Under the pieces are notes generated by a model, which was given only the letters and a program-made list of their open reading frames with translations, was not told the origin of the DNA and ran no database searches. 64,000 nt of DNA from Chromatiales bacterium (GTDB lineage Bacteria > Pseudomonadota > Gammaproteobacteria > RBG-16-57-12). The first letter of the stretch is position 1, and each line of letters starts with the position of its first letter. Position numbers and translations under genes: made by a program. Of this stretch, positions 8,267 through 18,997 are shown in pieces. The DNA lies in the NCBI GenBank assembly GCA_026989455.1, contig JALSJH010000009.1, positions 1-64,000 on the forward strand, in the 5' to 3' direction.

Positions 8267-11014
8267 ATGATTGGTAAAATACTCAATAAAGTTTTCGGTA
8301 GTCGCAATGATCGCGTACTGAAACAGCTAAAAAAACGTGTCGAGCAGATCAATGCGCTGGAATCTAAGGTCAGTGATTTAAGCGATGAAGAGCTAGGTCA
8401 AAAGAGTGTCGAGTTTAAATCTCGCCTAGAACAGGGTGAGACACTTGAGCAGATTTTGCCGGAAGCCTTTGCCGTGGTGCGCGAATCCAGTAAACGTGTC
8501 TTCAAAATGCGCCACTTCGATGTGCAGCTGATTGGTGGCGTTGTGCTCAATGACGGTAAAATATCGGAGATGCGTACCGGAGAGGGCAAGACCTTGATGT
8601 CTACACTGCCGGTCTATCTCAACGCCCTGACCGGCAAGAGTGTTCATGTGGTTACCGTGAATGACTACCTGGCAAAGCGAGATGCCGAGTGGATGGGGCG
8701 CTTGTATACTTTTTTGGGGTTGAGTACCGGAGTGATCTATTCGGGACAAAGTGCTGAAGAGAAACGAGCCGCCTACCAAGCCGATATCACCTACGGTACT
8801 AATAACGAGTACGGCTTCGACTATCTGCGCGACAACATGGCGTTCTCCATTGAAAACAAAGTACAGCGTGGTTTGGGCTTTGCCGTGGTGGATGAGGTGG
8901 ATTCAATCCTGATTGATGAGGCGCGTACCCCTCTGGTTATTTCCGGCCCTGTCGAGGGTAGCCCGGACATTTACAATAAAATAAACGCACTTATTCCATC
9001 GCTGGTGAAGCAGGAGATGGAAGAGCCTGAGGATGAGGCGGACATCAAGGACTTCACGGTTGATGAAAAAAGCCGCCAGGTTTTTCTGACTGAATTAGGT
9101 CATCAAAAGGCAGAAGACCTTTTAGCGGAAGCGGGAATCCTGCCCGAAGGTGAAAGCCTCTATGATGTCGGTAATATTGGTCTAGTTCATCAGCTGAATG
9201 CCTGCCTGCGCGCACACTATCTCTATCAACGTAATGTGCATTACATTGTGCGTGATAATGAGGCGGTTATTGTCGATGAGTTTACCGGGCGTACCATGTC
9301 CGGACGACGTTGGTCTGAAGGGTTGCACCAAGCGATTGAGGCGAAAGAGGGATTGCCGATTCAGGCAGAGAACCAAACGCTGGCATCGATTACTTTCCAA
9401 AACTATTTCCGGCTCTATGACAAGCTCTCCGGGATGACCGGTACCGCCGATACTGAGGCGTTTGAGCTTCAGGATATCTATGGTCTGGAGGTGGTTGTTA
9501 TCCCAACCAATCGCACCATACGGCGGACTGATCATGGTGATGTGGTCTTCTTATCGAAAGAAGAGAAATACCATGCGGCGGTTGATGAGATTAAAAAGTG
9601 CCAAGCTGCGGGTCAGCCCGTGTTGGTTGGCAGCTCGTCGATAGAGGCCTCAGAGACGCTGGACACGCTGTTGAGTAAGGCCGGTATTAAACATGAAGTG
9701 TTGAATGCCAAGCAGCATGCCCGTGAAGCACAGATCATTGCAGAGGCAGGCCGCCCGGGTGCGGTAACCATCGCCACACACATGGCAGGCCGGGGTACCG
9801 ATATTGTACTGGGTGGTAATTTTGAAGTAGAGATGCAGATGCGCGGTGATGATATTACCGATCAGCAGCGTGAAGAGCTCTACCAAGATTGGCAGCAGCG
9901 CCATGAAGCGGTGATTGCCAGTGGTGGCCTGCATGTTATAGGCACTGAGCGTAATGAATCGCGCCGTGTTGATAATCAGTTGCGTGGCCGTGCAGGGCGA
10001 CAGGGTGACCCGGGCTCCAGCCGATTTTATATCTCAATGGAAGATGATCTGATGCGTATTTTTGCCTCAGACCGTATCGCCAACATGATGCAAAAGTTGG
10101 GGATGCAAGAGGGTGAATCTATCGAACACCCCTGGGTCTCCCGCGCCATTGAAAACTCTCAACGTAAGGTTGAAGGACATAACTTCGATATTCGTAAGCA
10201 GCTGCTTGAGTACGATGATGTCGCAAATGATCAGCGTAAGGTTGTCTACGATCAGCGTGACGAGCTGATGGCGGCGGACGATATCTCCGAGACTATAACC
10301 GAGATGCGTACTTCGGTTATAAATGATGTGATCAGTCGCTTTATTCCCCCTGCAAGCCTTGAAGAGCAGTGGGATATTCCGGCGCTGGAAGAGACGCTTA
10401 AAGAGGATTTTGCAACTGAGCTGGCGATTCAAGATTGGCTGGCAGAGGATGACGACCTGCATGAGGAGCCACTGCGTAAGAGGATTATTGATGAGATAAC
10501 CGCTATTTATGCCGAGAAAGAGGAGCAGGCGGGCAGTGATGTGATGCGCCGCTTCGAGAAAGAGGTGATGCTGAATGTGCTGGATCACCTCTGGAAGGAT
10601 CACCTGGCCGCAATGGATTACCTTCGCCAGGGCATTGGTTTACGCAGTTATGCCGCGAAAAATCCGAAGCAGGAGTATAAGCGTGAAGCTTTTGCACTCT
10701 TCAGCTCACTGCTGGAAAACATTCAGATGGATGTTATTAAAGTACTGAGTCGAGTCAAGTTCTTGTCAGACGAAGATGTGCAGAGGGTTGAAGAGGAGCG
10801 CAGGCAGCGAGATGAGGTGGAGTATAAGCACGACCAGGTAACCGCGATGCAGAGCCAGGTACAAGAGGCGGGTTCGGCCGCTTTTGCCAAGCCAGCAAAG
10901 CGAGCTGAAGAGGCTCAGCCCTATGTTCGCGAAGGCCAGAAAGTGGGTCGAAATGACCCTTGCCCCTGTGGTTCAGGGAAAAAGTATAAACGTTGCCATG
11001 GTGAGCTGGGCTAG
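8267..11014 (+). CDS. secA: Preprotein translocase ATPase SecA
   Basis: [20 protein letters not shown]...[20 protein letters not shown]...C-terminal zinc motif [14 protein letters not shown]. Confidence 0.99.
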   Translation: MIGKILNKVFGSRNDRVLKQLKKRVEQINALESKVSDLSDEELGQKSVEFKSRLEQGETLEQILPEAFAVVRESSKRVFKMRHFDVQLIGGVVLNDGKISEMRTGEGKTLMSTLPVYLNALTGKSVHVVTVNDYLAKRDAEWMGRLYTFLGLSTGVIYSGQSAEEKRAAYQADITYGTNNEYGFDYLRDNMAFSIENKVQRGLGFAVVDEVDSILIDEARTPLVISGPVEGSPDIYNKINALIPSLVKQEMEEPEDEADIKDFTVDEKSRQVFLTELGHQKAEDLLAEAGILPEGESLYDVGNIGLVHQLNACLRAHYLYQRNVHYIVRDNEAVIVDEFTGRTMSGRRWSEGLHQAIEAKEGLPIQAENQTLASITFQNYFRLYDKLSGMTGTADTEAFELQDIYGLEVVVIPTNRTIRRTDHGDVVFLSKEEKYHAAVDEIKKCQAAGQPVLVGSSSIEASETLDTLLSKAGIKHEVLNAKQHAREAQIIAEAGRPGAVTIATHMAGRGTDIVLGGNFEVEMQMRGDDITDQQREELYQDWQQRHEAVIASGGLHVIGTERNESRRVDNQLRGRAGRQGDPGSSRFYISMEDDLMRIFASDRIANMMQKLGMQEGESIEHPWVSRAIENSQRKVEGHNFDIRKQLLEYDDVANDQRKVVYDQRDELMAADDISETITEMRTSVINDVISRFIPPASLEEQWDIPALEETLKEDFATELAIQDWLAEDDDLHEEPLRKRIIDEITAIYAEKEEQAGSDVMRRFEKEVMLNVLDHLWKDHLAAMDYLRQGIGLRSYAAKNPKQEYKREAFALFSSLLENIQMDVIKVLSRVKFLSDEDVQRVEEERRQRDEVEYKHDQVTAMQSQVQEAGSAAFAKPAKRAEEAQPYVREGQKVGRNDPCPCGSGKKYKRCHGELG

Positions 11015-11127
11015 TGTTTAGTGCTTTGTAGCCCGCTGTGAGTCTGGGCAGTTTATGAGTTATACGCGCAATCTCACTTCTCTATTGATTTAACTCGTAT
11101 AGCGTCTGGGAGGCGCTGAGTAAGCCA

Positions 11128-11448
11128 TTATTTATACGCTTCATCTATGATAAGCGTATCCTCTTCAAGTGAATATGTTTCGAGGTACTTCACAAGGCGC
11201 ACTCTCTCCTGAGCGGTGAGTGGTGGCTGCAGCTGCAGGTGCTTTTTATCCAGTCCCCGCTCTATCAGCGTGAGTAGGCGCTCCCATTGGTAGTCGTGGT
11301 ATAGCTCTGCGACAACCGGTTTATGACAGCTGCCACAGCGTGTCTGATAAAATGAGAACTCATCTGAGGTCACGGAGGGCGGCGGCGGCCTAAAGCTGCA
11401 CGCGGTGACCATGGCTGCCATTATTGCGAGTGTAACGACCCTTTTCAT
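11128..11448 (-). CDS. Small lipoprotein-like monoheme cytochrome c
   Basis: Lipobox-like MVTACS; CGSCH haem-binding motif. Confidence 0.7.
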   Translation of the reverse strand: MKRVVTLAIMAAMVTACSFRPPPPSVTSDEFSFYQTRCGSCHKPVVAELYHDYQWERLLTLIERGLDKKHLQLQPPLTAQERVRLVKYLETYSLEEDTLIIDEAYK

Positions 11449-11507
11449 TTATCATCCTCTAGGGGGAGTATCCCCACTCTTTATCCGAGATTTTTCGTGC
11501 AACGCTC

Positions 11508-12857
11508 TTATTTTATTTTGTATTTTTCCAGGCGGTAATCGAGCGTGTGCCGGCTAATGCCCAGCAGCCGTGCCGCCTGACTCTTGTTGCCTTGTGTTCG
11601 GGCCAGCGCTTGTTCGATTAACTGACGCTCCAGTTCGGCCAAATTAACCCCTTCAGGGGGCAGCTCCCAGCTGTTTGATTGCGTGTTACTGCTGAGATCG
11701 GCTTGTAGCGTCTCAGGGTTTAGCTCTTTATTTGCGTAGAGCAGTACCCAGCGTTCACAGAGGTTTTTCAGTTGGCGCACATTACCTGGCCAGCCAAAAT
11801 TTTCAATCAATTTGGCACCAGCGGGGGTGAATGCGGCGGGCTGTCGGTTGTGACTGGCGGCGGACTGCTCGAGAAACATATTGGCTAGCGGCATAATGTC
11901 TTCTCTACGCTCACGCAGTGCCGGTAGGTGCAGGGTGATGACGCTGAGTCGGTAGTAGAGATCCTCCCGGAATGACCCCTCTTTCATCATGGCGTGTAGA
12001 TCTTTGTGGGTGGCGGCAATAACCCGCACATCAACATGGCGCGGGGCATCGGCTCCAATGGCCTGAATCTCCCCCTCTTGTAGAAAACGCAATAGTTTCA
12101 CTTGCGCACTGAGCGGCAGGTCACCAATCTCATCCAGTAGCAGTGTGCCGTTGTCCGCCGCCGCAATGCGTCCATCCCGTGCTTGGCTTGCGCCGGTAAA
12201 AGCCCCTTTGGTATGTCCAAATAGCTCCGCCTCCACTAGCTGCTCAGGCAGTGCGCCACAATTAACCACAATCCAGGCATTGTCTGCCCGATGTGAATGA
12301 CGGTGAATGCTTTGAGCAAGGTGCTCTTTGCCGGTGCCGGTCTCGCCGTTGATCAAAACATTGGCATCCGTATCCGCAATGCTATGGGCCTGTTGGTAGA
12401 GCAGTTGCATTTTATCCGAGCGGCTCTGTAGCTCTCCATTCTGGGCTGTCTGGAGTGCTTGGCGCAGACGTCTGTTCTCCCCTTTTAGTTTAGCGACCTG
12501 AATAGCGCGCTCCAGGATAGAGAGCACCTGCTCCTCTTTGAAGGGTTTTACCAGAAAATCAAAAGCGCCGGTTTTCATAATATCAACAGCGGCCTCGACA
12601 CTGGCGTAGGCTGTCATGACAATAACCGTGGCGAAGGGGTCGACCTCAAGTACCGATTGCAGTAGTGCATGGCCATCTTGTATCGGCATTCGCAGGTCGG
12701 TGAGCAGTAGGTCAGGTTGTTGTTCTTGGTAGATTTTAAATGCTTCGGCACCGTGGCACGCTTGCAGAACCTGATAACCCGCATCTTCCAATTGAAAGGC
12801 CAGCACTTCACGAATGCCGGGGTCATCGTCTGCAATGAGAATAAGTGGTACTGACAT
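11508..12857 (-). CDS. Sigma54-dependent NtrC-family response regulator
   Basis: Receiver domain, GETGTGKE Walker A, GAFTGA, C-terminal Fis-type HTH. Confidence 0.95.
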   Translation of the reverse strand: MSVPLILIADDDPGIREVLAFQLEDAGYQVLQACHGAEAFKIYQEQQPDLLLTDLRMPIQDGHALLQSVLEVDPFATVIVMTAYASVEAAVDIMKTGAFDFLVKPFKEEQVLSILERAIQVAKLKGENRRLRQALQTAQNGELQSRSDKMQLLYQQAHSIADTDANVLINGETGTGKEHLAQSIHRHSHRADNAWIVVNCGALPEQLVEAELFGHTKGAFTGASQARDGRIAAADNGTLLLDEIGDLPLSAQVKLLRFLQEGEIQAIGADAPRHVDVRVIAATHKDLHAMMKEGSFREDLYYRLSVITLHLPALRERREDIMPLANMFLEQSAASHNRQPAAFTPAGAKLIENFGWPGNVRQLKNLCERWVLLYANKELNPETLQADLSSNTQSNSWELPPEGVNLAELERQLIEQALARTQGNKSQAARLLGISRHTLDYRLEKYKIK

Positions 12858-12858
12858 G

Positions 12859-13971
12859 CTATGCCCTTGGGATAGTTAATGTGAAGCGGGTGACCCCATC
12901 GCTGCTCTGGCAGTCGAGTGTACCATCATGTGATTCGACAATTCTTGCACCAATGGCCAAGCCGAGACCGGTGCCCTCGGCACGGGTGGTGAAAAAGGGA
13001 TCGAAGATGTGTCTTCGGTCATCTTCACTGATGGCTGGCCCATGGTTGCTAATGATGAGGTACCAATTATTCTCATCCAGAGATGAGTTCATGCTGACCG
13101 TGGTGTGAGGGTCTGAAAACTGCAAGGCGTTGAGCACCAGGTTGAGTATGACCCGCTGAAGTTGATCTCGATCACCGTGTATTTTTGTATTTGCAGGGTG
13201 TGCTTGGGTAAATTTGAGTGAGAGACCTTGGCTTTTGGCTTGTGGTTTGGCGGTCTCCAAAACATCATTGCACAAATCGAGTGGGTTGATGGGTTCGAGA
13301 GAGGCTTTGGGTGGCCGGGCATATTGCAGAACATGCTGGGTAATATCGTCTAGGCGAGTAATCTCTTTTTCTAGTCGGCTCAGCAGGGTGGCGGCTCTTT
13401 CCGGGTTGCTGGCAATACTGCGTTTAAGCAGGTCAACCGCCCCTTGCATGCTGGTCAGCGGATTGCGCACCTCATGGGCAATACCGGCGGCCATCTGGCC
13501 GAGTGCCGCCAGTTGTTCGGCACGTCTGGCGCGTTCATAGCTTAGGGTCAGCTCTTGCAGTGCCTGGTCACGCTGTTGTGCGGTGCGGCGGTGACGCTCT
13601 AACTCATCTTTGATTCGATCACTTAGCCAACCGGTTGTCAGGCCAACGACCACCAATAGCACCATGTCGCTGACAACCGGAATACTAAACATATATTCAG
13701 TGTGCAGGTGTGGCAGCAGGTAATGGGGGTAGAGTGCTGCGGCAATAATGGCCACCAGGGTTCCGCCCAGCACGCCTGAGATGAATCCAGCAAGAATAAC
13801 CGGGATGAAGAACAGCTTTTGGGTGACCACCATCAGCAGCGACATATCAGGAATCTGCATGCTGTTGTGTGCAATGGTGATGCTGGCCAAGAGAAGTATG
13901 ATGATGCTCCACTGCACTCTTGGTGAAAAATCAAAAAAGAGGTAAGTGAGTGAACGGAGGTATTTTCTCAT
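12859..13971 (-). CDS. Membrane sensor histidine kinase
   Basis: HEVRNPLTSMQGAVDLLKRS H-box; N, G1 and G2 boxes (DPFFTTRAEGTGLGLAI). Confidence 0.93.
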   Translation of the reverse strand: MRKYLRSLTYLFFDFSPRVQWSIIILLLASITIAHNSMQIPDMSLLMVVTQKLFFIPVILAGFISGVLGGTLVAIIAAALYPHYLLPHLHTEYMFSIPVVSDMVLLVVVGLTTGWLSDRIKDELERHRRTAQQRDQALQELTLSYERARRAEQLAALGQMAAGIAHEVRNPLTSMQGAVDLLKRSIASNPERAATLLSRLEKEITRLDDITQHVLQYARPPKASLEPINPLDLCNDVLETAKPQAKSQGLSLKFTQAHPANTKIHGDRDQLQRVILNLVLNALQFSDPHTTVSMNSSLDENNWYLIISNHGPAISEDDRRHIFDPFFTTRAEGTGLGLAIGARIVESHDGTLDCQSSDGVTRFTLTIPRA

Positions 13972-14067
13972 GTTGCTCGCTTCTGGCGTGGATAAGGTTT
14001 CTCTGTTCAGTGTATCATTGGTTATTGTTTGGCGATATTTTCACGAGCCTATTTTGAGGAATTGATA

Positions 14068-15288
14068 ATGGCGGTTGGCACCACAGAATTACCCACCATG
14101 CGACCCATTGGCGGCGTGCGTTTGGCCGCGGTGAGTGCGGGGATTAAAAAGCCAGGTCGAGATGATGTGGTTTTGCTTGAACTATCGGAATCGACGCGCT
14201 GTGCGGCGGCTTTTACGCAGAACGCCTTCTGTGCCGCCCCCGTGGTTATCGCCAGGCAGCACCTGAATGCAGCGGCTCCCCGTTATCTGTTGATCAATAC
14301 CGGAAATGCCAATGCGGGTACTGGTGATGCGGGGTTGCAGGCTGCACAGCAGAGTTGCCACTCACTGGCCCGGGCTGCCGGTTGTCGGGATAATCAGGTT
14401 TTACCGTTCTCAACTGGAGTGATTGGTGAGACTCTGCCCGTTGAAAAGATTGAAGCGGTGCTGCCTGAGGCGGTTGCTAAGCTTGATGAGCAGGGCTGGA
14501 AAGAGGCGGCTTGGGGCATTTTGACAACCGATACGGTTGCCAAAGGAGCCTCATTTGAAGTTGATATTGATGGGCATACGGTAACCATTAGTGGAATATC
14601 AAAGGGGTCCGGCATGATCCGCCCGGATATGGCCACCATGCTGGCCTATATTGCCACCGATGCGGCGATTGCCCAGCCACTGTTGACTCAATGCCTAAAA
14701 AATCTGCTTAACCGTTCATTTAACCGGATCACCGTTGATGGTGATACCTCAACTAATGATGCCTGCCTATTGATCGCTTCAGGTGCCAGTACGCTCCCTG
14801 AGCTGAGTGATGAGAGTGATCCTCGATATAAAACACTGTTTTCAGCTTTGAGTGCGGCTTTTGAAACCTTGGCGCAAAAAATTGTCCGTGATGGTGAGGG
14901 TGCAACCAAATTGATTACCGTCGATGTACTTGAAGCGGCCAGTGACGCAGAGGCGCAAGCGGTCGCCTACACAGTGGCGCACTCACCGCTGGTGAAAACT
15001 GCTTTTTTTGCCAGCGATCCAAATTGGGGGCGTATTTTGGCTGCCGTGGGTCGAGCCGGTGTTGAGGCGTTGGTTTTGGAGCAGATCGAGATCTACCTTG
15101 ATGATCTTTGCATCGTGAAAGGTGGGGGCAGAGCCGAGACGTATCGTGAAGAGCTTGGGCAGCAGGTGATGATGGGTGATGAGATTACCATTACCATTAA
15201 GCTGGCGCGGGGTGCTGTGAACTGTACGGTATGGACCTGCGATTTTAGCTACGACTATGTGAAAATAAATGCAGAATATCGAACCTAA
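14068..15288 (+). CDS. argJ: Bifunctional ornithine acetyltransferase/N-acetylglutamate synthase ArgJ
   Basis: GGVRLAAVSAGIKKPGRDDVVLLEL...ISKGSGMIRPDMATMLAYIATDA...SDPNWGRILAAVGRAG. Confidence 0.97.
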   Translation: MAVGTTELPTMRPIGGVRLAAVSAGIKKPGRDDVVLLELSESTRCAAAFTQNAFCAAPVVIARQHLNAAAPRYLLINTGNANAGTGDAGLQAAQQSCHSLARAAGCRDNQVLPFSTGVIGETLPVEKIEAVLPEAVAKLDEQGWKEAAWGILTTDTVAKGASFEVDIDGHTVTISGISKGSGMIRPDMATMLAYIATDAAIAQPLLTQCLKNLLNRSFNRITVDGDTSTNDACLLIASGASTLPELSDESDPRYKTLFSALSAAFETLAQKIVRDGEGATKLITVDVLEAASDAEAQAVAYTVAHSPLVKTAFFASDPNWGRILAAVGRAGVEALVLEQIEIYLDDLCIVKGGGRAETYREELGQQVMMGDEITITIKLARGAVNCTVWTCDFSYDYVKINAEYRT

Positions 15289-16246
15289 GCGGAGTAGAGA
15301 AAAAAAGAGCACTCATGTGGCGGTGGGTGTTATTGGCAACGATAAAGGCGAAGTTTTAATCGCTCAACGCCACGTGCACCAGCATCAAGGGGGGTGTTGG
15401 GAGTTTCCGGGAGGCAAGGTTGAGTTCAATGAAAGTGTAGAGCAGGCGCTCTATCGAGAGCTACATGAAGAGCTATCAATAGAGGCGATGCAGGCGACTC
15501 CTCTGATCACCATTCCGTTTGAGTATCCAGCGTATCATGTCATATTGGATGTTTGGCGAGTGACTGCCTACAACGGAGTGCCGCGTGGCTGTGAGGGGCA
15601 GCCGCTCGCTTGGGTCAGCGTGGATCAACTGGATGAATTCTCCTTTCCAGAGGCCAATCGAGCCATTATTAGCGCGATACGACTCCCTTCACGCTATTTG
15701 ATTACCGGTAGTCCGGCGGATAACCCCGAGTTGTTTATGCAGCGGCTTGAAAAAGCACTGAAACGAGGGCGTACACTGGTTCAACTACGGGCAAAAACAT
15801 TGAGTGATCAGGCGTTTCTCTCTTTGGCCGAGCGGGTTGTTGCACGGTGTCATTACTATGGTGCGAAATTGTTGTTGAATGGTGATCCGTCACTCATGGC
15901 AGCGTTGCCGGAGGTGGACGGGATTCAACTCTCCAGCCAGCGTAGTTGTGGGTTTAGTGAGCGCCCCATTGCGGCAGATAAGCTGCTGGGGGTCTCCTGC
16001 CACACGCTGGAGCAACTTCAGCATGCGGTGAAGATTGATGCAGACTTTGCACTGCTTTCACCAGTGCTGCAAACCGCAACCCATCCAGATGCAGTGCCAC
16101 TTGGCTGGCAGCAGTTTGCAGCACTGGTTGAGCAAATACCGCTACCGGTCTATGCCTTGGGTGGTATGAATATCTCTCTGGAAAATAAAGCACACCAACA
16201 GGGCGGGCAGGGTATTGCAGCAATCAGTGCTTTATGGGATGTGTGA
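15269..16246 (+). CDS. Nudix (MutT-like) hydrolase fused to thiamine-phosphate-synthase/TenI-like domain
   Basis: Nudix box GGKVEFNESVEQALYRELHEEL; C-terminal LVQLRAKTL...DGIQLSSQR...LLSPVLQTATHP..LGWQQF...VYALGGM. Confidence 0.9.
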   Translation: MQNIEPKRSREKKSTHVAVGVIGNDKGEVLIAQRHVHQHQGGCWEFPGGKVEFNESVEQALYRELHEELSIEAMQATPLITIPFEYPAYHVILDVWRVTAYNGVPRGCEGQPLAWVSVDQLDEFSFPEANRAIISAIRLPSRYLITGSPADNPELFMQRLEKALKRGRTLVQLRAKTLSDQAFLSLAERVVARCHYYGAKLLLNGDPSLMAALPEVDGIQLSSQRSCGFSERPIAADKLLGVSCHTLEQLQHAVKIDADFALLSPVLQTATHPDAVPLGWQQFAALVEQIPLPVYALGGMNISLENKAHQQGGQGIAAISALWDV

Positions 16247-16429
16247 TTATGACTCGTTATCAAGTGGGTTAACGGCAGCAGGCTCACCCTTGATTCGATG
16301 CCCTTCACTTGCCCACTCACCCAGGTCAATTAATTTACAGCGCTCACTGCAAAAGGGCCGCCAGTGCGATTCGGCTTCCCATTTGACACTCTTTTGACAG
16401 GTGGGGCATTTTACTTGGGTGATGCTCAT
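16247..16429 (-). CDS. yacG: DNA gyrase inhibitor YacG
   Basis: [41 protein letters not shown]. Confidence 0.95.
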   Translation of the reverse strand: MSITQVKCPTCQKSVKWEAESHWRPFCSERCKLIDLGEWASEGHRIKGEPAAVNPLDNES

Positions 16430-17193
16430 AATCCGCTCAGTGTAAGTTGAAAGTTAACAGGTTTGTGTACTTGTTGAGGGCGTGAGGTGATCGATGCCTC
16501 CATAAAGCGAACCGTGAAGCGGTGGCGACCACCACTCACCTCTGGAAAGGTATTATCCTCTGGGTTGACGCCGATTCTAATCATTTGATAGTGATTGCTG
16601 CTCTCCAGCGCCTGTTGGAAAAAACCATTGTCGGCCACTTTTTTCTGCGGTGAGGCGCTTTCACGCATAAGCTTGATCAGCAGGTCATTGGCGTGGCGCA
16701 CCGGGCGTAGAAGTTGATGCCACAGCTTAAGATCGTATTGGCGGTTTTCAACCGATTGCTCCAGCCAAAAATGGAGCATCGGCAAGTCAAAGTCACAGGT
16801 GCCCCCGGCAATGGCTGAGCGCTGCTTGATATTGTTGATTAGCTCGTTTTGACGTAACTCCTGTCCCAGCACACCACTGATTCCAATCAGTTGATCAGAG
16901 TAACTATCTAACTGCTGCAGAATGGTATCCAGTTGTTTTTTATCGACCTCTGGTCGCTCTTTTAGCTGGGACAGCGCATTGCCTTGGCGCTCCATCTCTT
17001 TGATATATTCGGTTTTCAAGTCTGCGCGGTTAAGTACCTCGAGAATATCGATTAGCGAATTGAGGGCACCACGGCTATCCCAGCAGGTCTGGCCCGCAAG
17101 AAAGTGATCACTCTGTTGAAAGAGTAGCTCCAGACGGAGCAAGGTACGTACTCGTTCATTGAGAGGTTGTTCGTAGTAGACCATTTTTTGCAC
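16426..17193 (-). CDS. zapD: Cell division protein ZapD
   Basis: [21 protein letters not shown]...; yacG-zapD-coaE synteny. Confidence 0.95.
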   Translation of the reverse strand: MQKMVYYEQPLNERVRTLLRLELLFQQSDHFLAGQTCWDSRGALNSLIDILEVLNRADLKTEYIKEMERQGNALSQLKERPEVDKKQLDTILQQLDSYSDQLIGISGVLGQELRQNELINNIKQRSAIAGGTCDFDLPMLHFWLEQSVENRQYDLKLWHQLLRPVRHANDLLIKLMRESASPQKKVADNGFFQQALESSNHYQMIRIGVNPEDNTFPEVSGGRHRFTVRFMEASITSRPQQVHKPVNFQLTLSGL

Positions 17194-17261
17194 AAAGTTA
17201 TCCGGTGGCGAAGCAATTTGTGCGATTGTCTAACACTTTGGGGCTTCTGACAAATGCTTGT

Positions 17262-17426
17262 CACCTAAATCCTGCAACTGTTCACTCTCACTCAGCGCAA
17301 GCTCTCGATCCGTATCGAAATTTTAAATTTTCGTCAATCACAATAAGGATTGCGCTCAAATTTAAAATTCCGCTACAAATCAATATCTTGCACTGCGCAA
17401 GCATGATCACTTGCAGGATCTAGGTG
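17262..17426. repeat. Palindromic element family 4 (165 bp) between coaE and zapD
   Basis: Terminal inverted repeats CACCTAAATCCTGCAA / TTGCAGGATCTAGGTG (15/16); inner arms AATTTTAAATTT also pair; coaE stop TAG lies in the right TIR. Confidence 0.8.
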
Positions 17427-18022
17427 TCTGCCAGTTTCAAGTATTTCAGGTGCAGTTGTTGTACTTTTTCTTGCAGATCATCGATGCTGCCACTGTTCTC
17501 AATGGTGTCGTCTGCCGCTTGCAGGCGATCTTGCCGACTCATTTGTGAGCCAAGAATGGCTCTAGCTGATTTTTCATCAATATGGTCTCTCAGCATGGTG
17601 CGTTGTAGTTGCTGCTGCACCGGAGTATCAATAACTAAAACCCGCTCGACTGCACTCTGCCAGTGGTTCTCCAGTAGCAGCGGAATGCTCAAGATACAGT
17701 AGGGGGCGTTGTGGGATGCATCACTGCTTTTTTCCAGTATCCGCTGTCGAATGAGTGGGTGCAGAATGGCCTCTAGTTGCTGACGTTTTTCCGGGTTGGA
17801 GAAGATGATTTCACGCAGCTCTCGGCGCTTTAGCTGGCCACTGTTGTCGACTATTTGCCCACCAAACAGTCTGCTTATCTCCGGTAGGGCAGGTTGCCCA
17901 GGAGCCGTCACCTCCCGGGCAATCAGGTCGGCATCAATAATGGGTATGCCCAGTGAGGAGAAGAGCTCTGTTACCGTGGTTTTTCCTGAGCCAATACCAC
18001 CGGTTAAACCTATTTTTAGCAT
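17420..18022 (-). CDS. coaE: Dephospho-CoA kinase
   Basis: MLKIGLTGGIGSGKTTVTELFSSLGIPIIDADLIAREV. Confidence 0.96.
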   Translation of the reverse strand: MLKIGLTGGIGSGKTTVTELFSSLGIPIIDADLIAREVTAPGQPALPEISRLFGGQIVDNSGQLKRRELREIIFSNPEKRQQLEAILHPLIRQRILEKSSDASHNAPYCILSIPLLLENHWQSAVERVLVIDTPVQQQLQRTMLRDHIDEKSARAILGSQMSRQDRLQAADDTIENSGSIDDLQEKVQQLHLKYLKLADT

Positions 18023-18072
18023 GCTGAGAACTCTGCAGGTTAGTACAGCGACAATATAACATGGTCGCTGTA

Positions 18073-18120
18073 CTAGGAGCTTTTCCGTAGTAGGCTCTTT
18101 CTTCTCGGACAGCCTCCTAG
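18073..18120. repeat. Short palindromic element family 3 (internally deleted)
   Basis: CTAGGAGCTTTTCCGTAGTAGGCTCTTTCTTCTCGGACAGCCTCCTAG; matches reverse complement of the left end of 46047-46212. Confidence 0.8.
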
Positions 18121-18995
18121 GCCAGCCCTGCAAACTCCAGATAAGCCTGGTTGATTTCAGCTCCCCAGATAAGCGTTATCCAACCGGCGGCGGCCAGATA
18201 GGGGCCGAAGGGAATGGGGATATTGCGATCCCGGCCTCGGGTGAGGATTAGCGTAATACCAACCACTGCGCCCACAATGCTGGAGAGTAGAATAATCACC
18301 GGCAATAGTTGCCAGCCCATCCAAGCACCCAGTACTGCCAGCAGCTTGAAATCACCGTAGCCCATCCCCTCTTTTCCGGTGAGTAGTTTGAAGAGCCAGT
18401 AGACCGACCAGAGAACCAGATAGCCTGCGGCGGCACCGATCAGGCTAGCGTGGCTATCCACAAATACCCCCGCCAGGCTAATGAGCAGCCCAAGCCACAG
18501 CAGTGGCAGGGTGATGTTGTCCGGCAGTAGTTGATGATCAAAATCGATCATGGTCAGGGCAATTAAAGACCAGCTGAAAACCATCGCCGCAAGCGCTTGC
18601 CAGCCGGCACCAAAATGCCAGGCAACGATAGCTGTCATCATAGCGCAGACTAACTCAATGATCGGGTAGCGAATGGCGATTGGGTTTTGGCATGAGCTGC
18701 ACTTGCCACGCAGTAGAAGGTAACTGATTAGCGGGATATTCTCCCATGCACGAATCTTGTGATTGCAGTGTGGGCAACGTGATGCTGGGGAGGCGAGGTT
18801 GAAAGGGGTGGCTACTTTTTGCTCTGTATTGGGCTCTAGCAGCGTGAGGCATTGGCTGCGCCACTCGTTCTCCATCATTTTGGGTAGACGATGGATAACC
18901 ACATTTAGAAAACTACCCACCAATAAGCCCAGTATGGCACTGAGTGCGATAAAAAGGCCGGGGTTTTGTTGCAGTGGCTCGAAGATGGCGTGCAT
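18117..18995 (-). CDS. pilD: Prepilin peptidase PilD
   Basis: VGSFLNVVIHRLP...CPHCNHKIRAWENIPLISYLLLRGKCSSCQ...GMGYGDFKLLAVLGAWMGW. Confidence 0.96.
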   Translation of the reverse strand: MHAIFEPLQQNPGLFIALSAILGLLVGSFLNVVIHRLPKMMENEWRSQCLTLLEPNTEQKVATPFNLASPASRCPHCNHKIRAWENIPLISYLLLRGKCSSCQNPIAIRYPIIELVCAMMTAIVAWHFGAGWQALAAMVFSWSLIALTMIDFDHQLLPDNITLPLLWLGLLISLAGVFVDSHASLIGAAAGYLVLWSVYWLFKLLTGKEGMGYGDFKLLAVLGAWMGWQLLPVIILLSSIVGAVVGITLILTRGRDRNIPIPFGPYLAAAGWITLIWGAEINQAYLEFAGLA

Positions 18996-18997
18996 CG

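Noticed and set aside
8398-10697. Multiple antisense ORFs inside secA and other core genes
   Set aside because: Shadow ORFs of high-confidence coding sequences; no independent evidence.
11128-13971. Cytochrome c next to NtrC-type two-component system as a dedicated redox-sensing system
   Set aside because: Adjacency only; no specific sensor domain or sigma54 promoter identified for the cytochrome gene.
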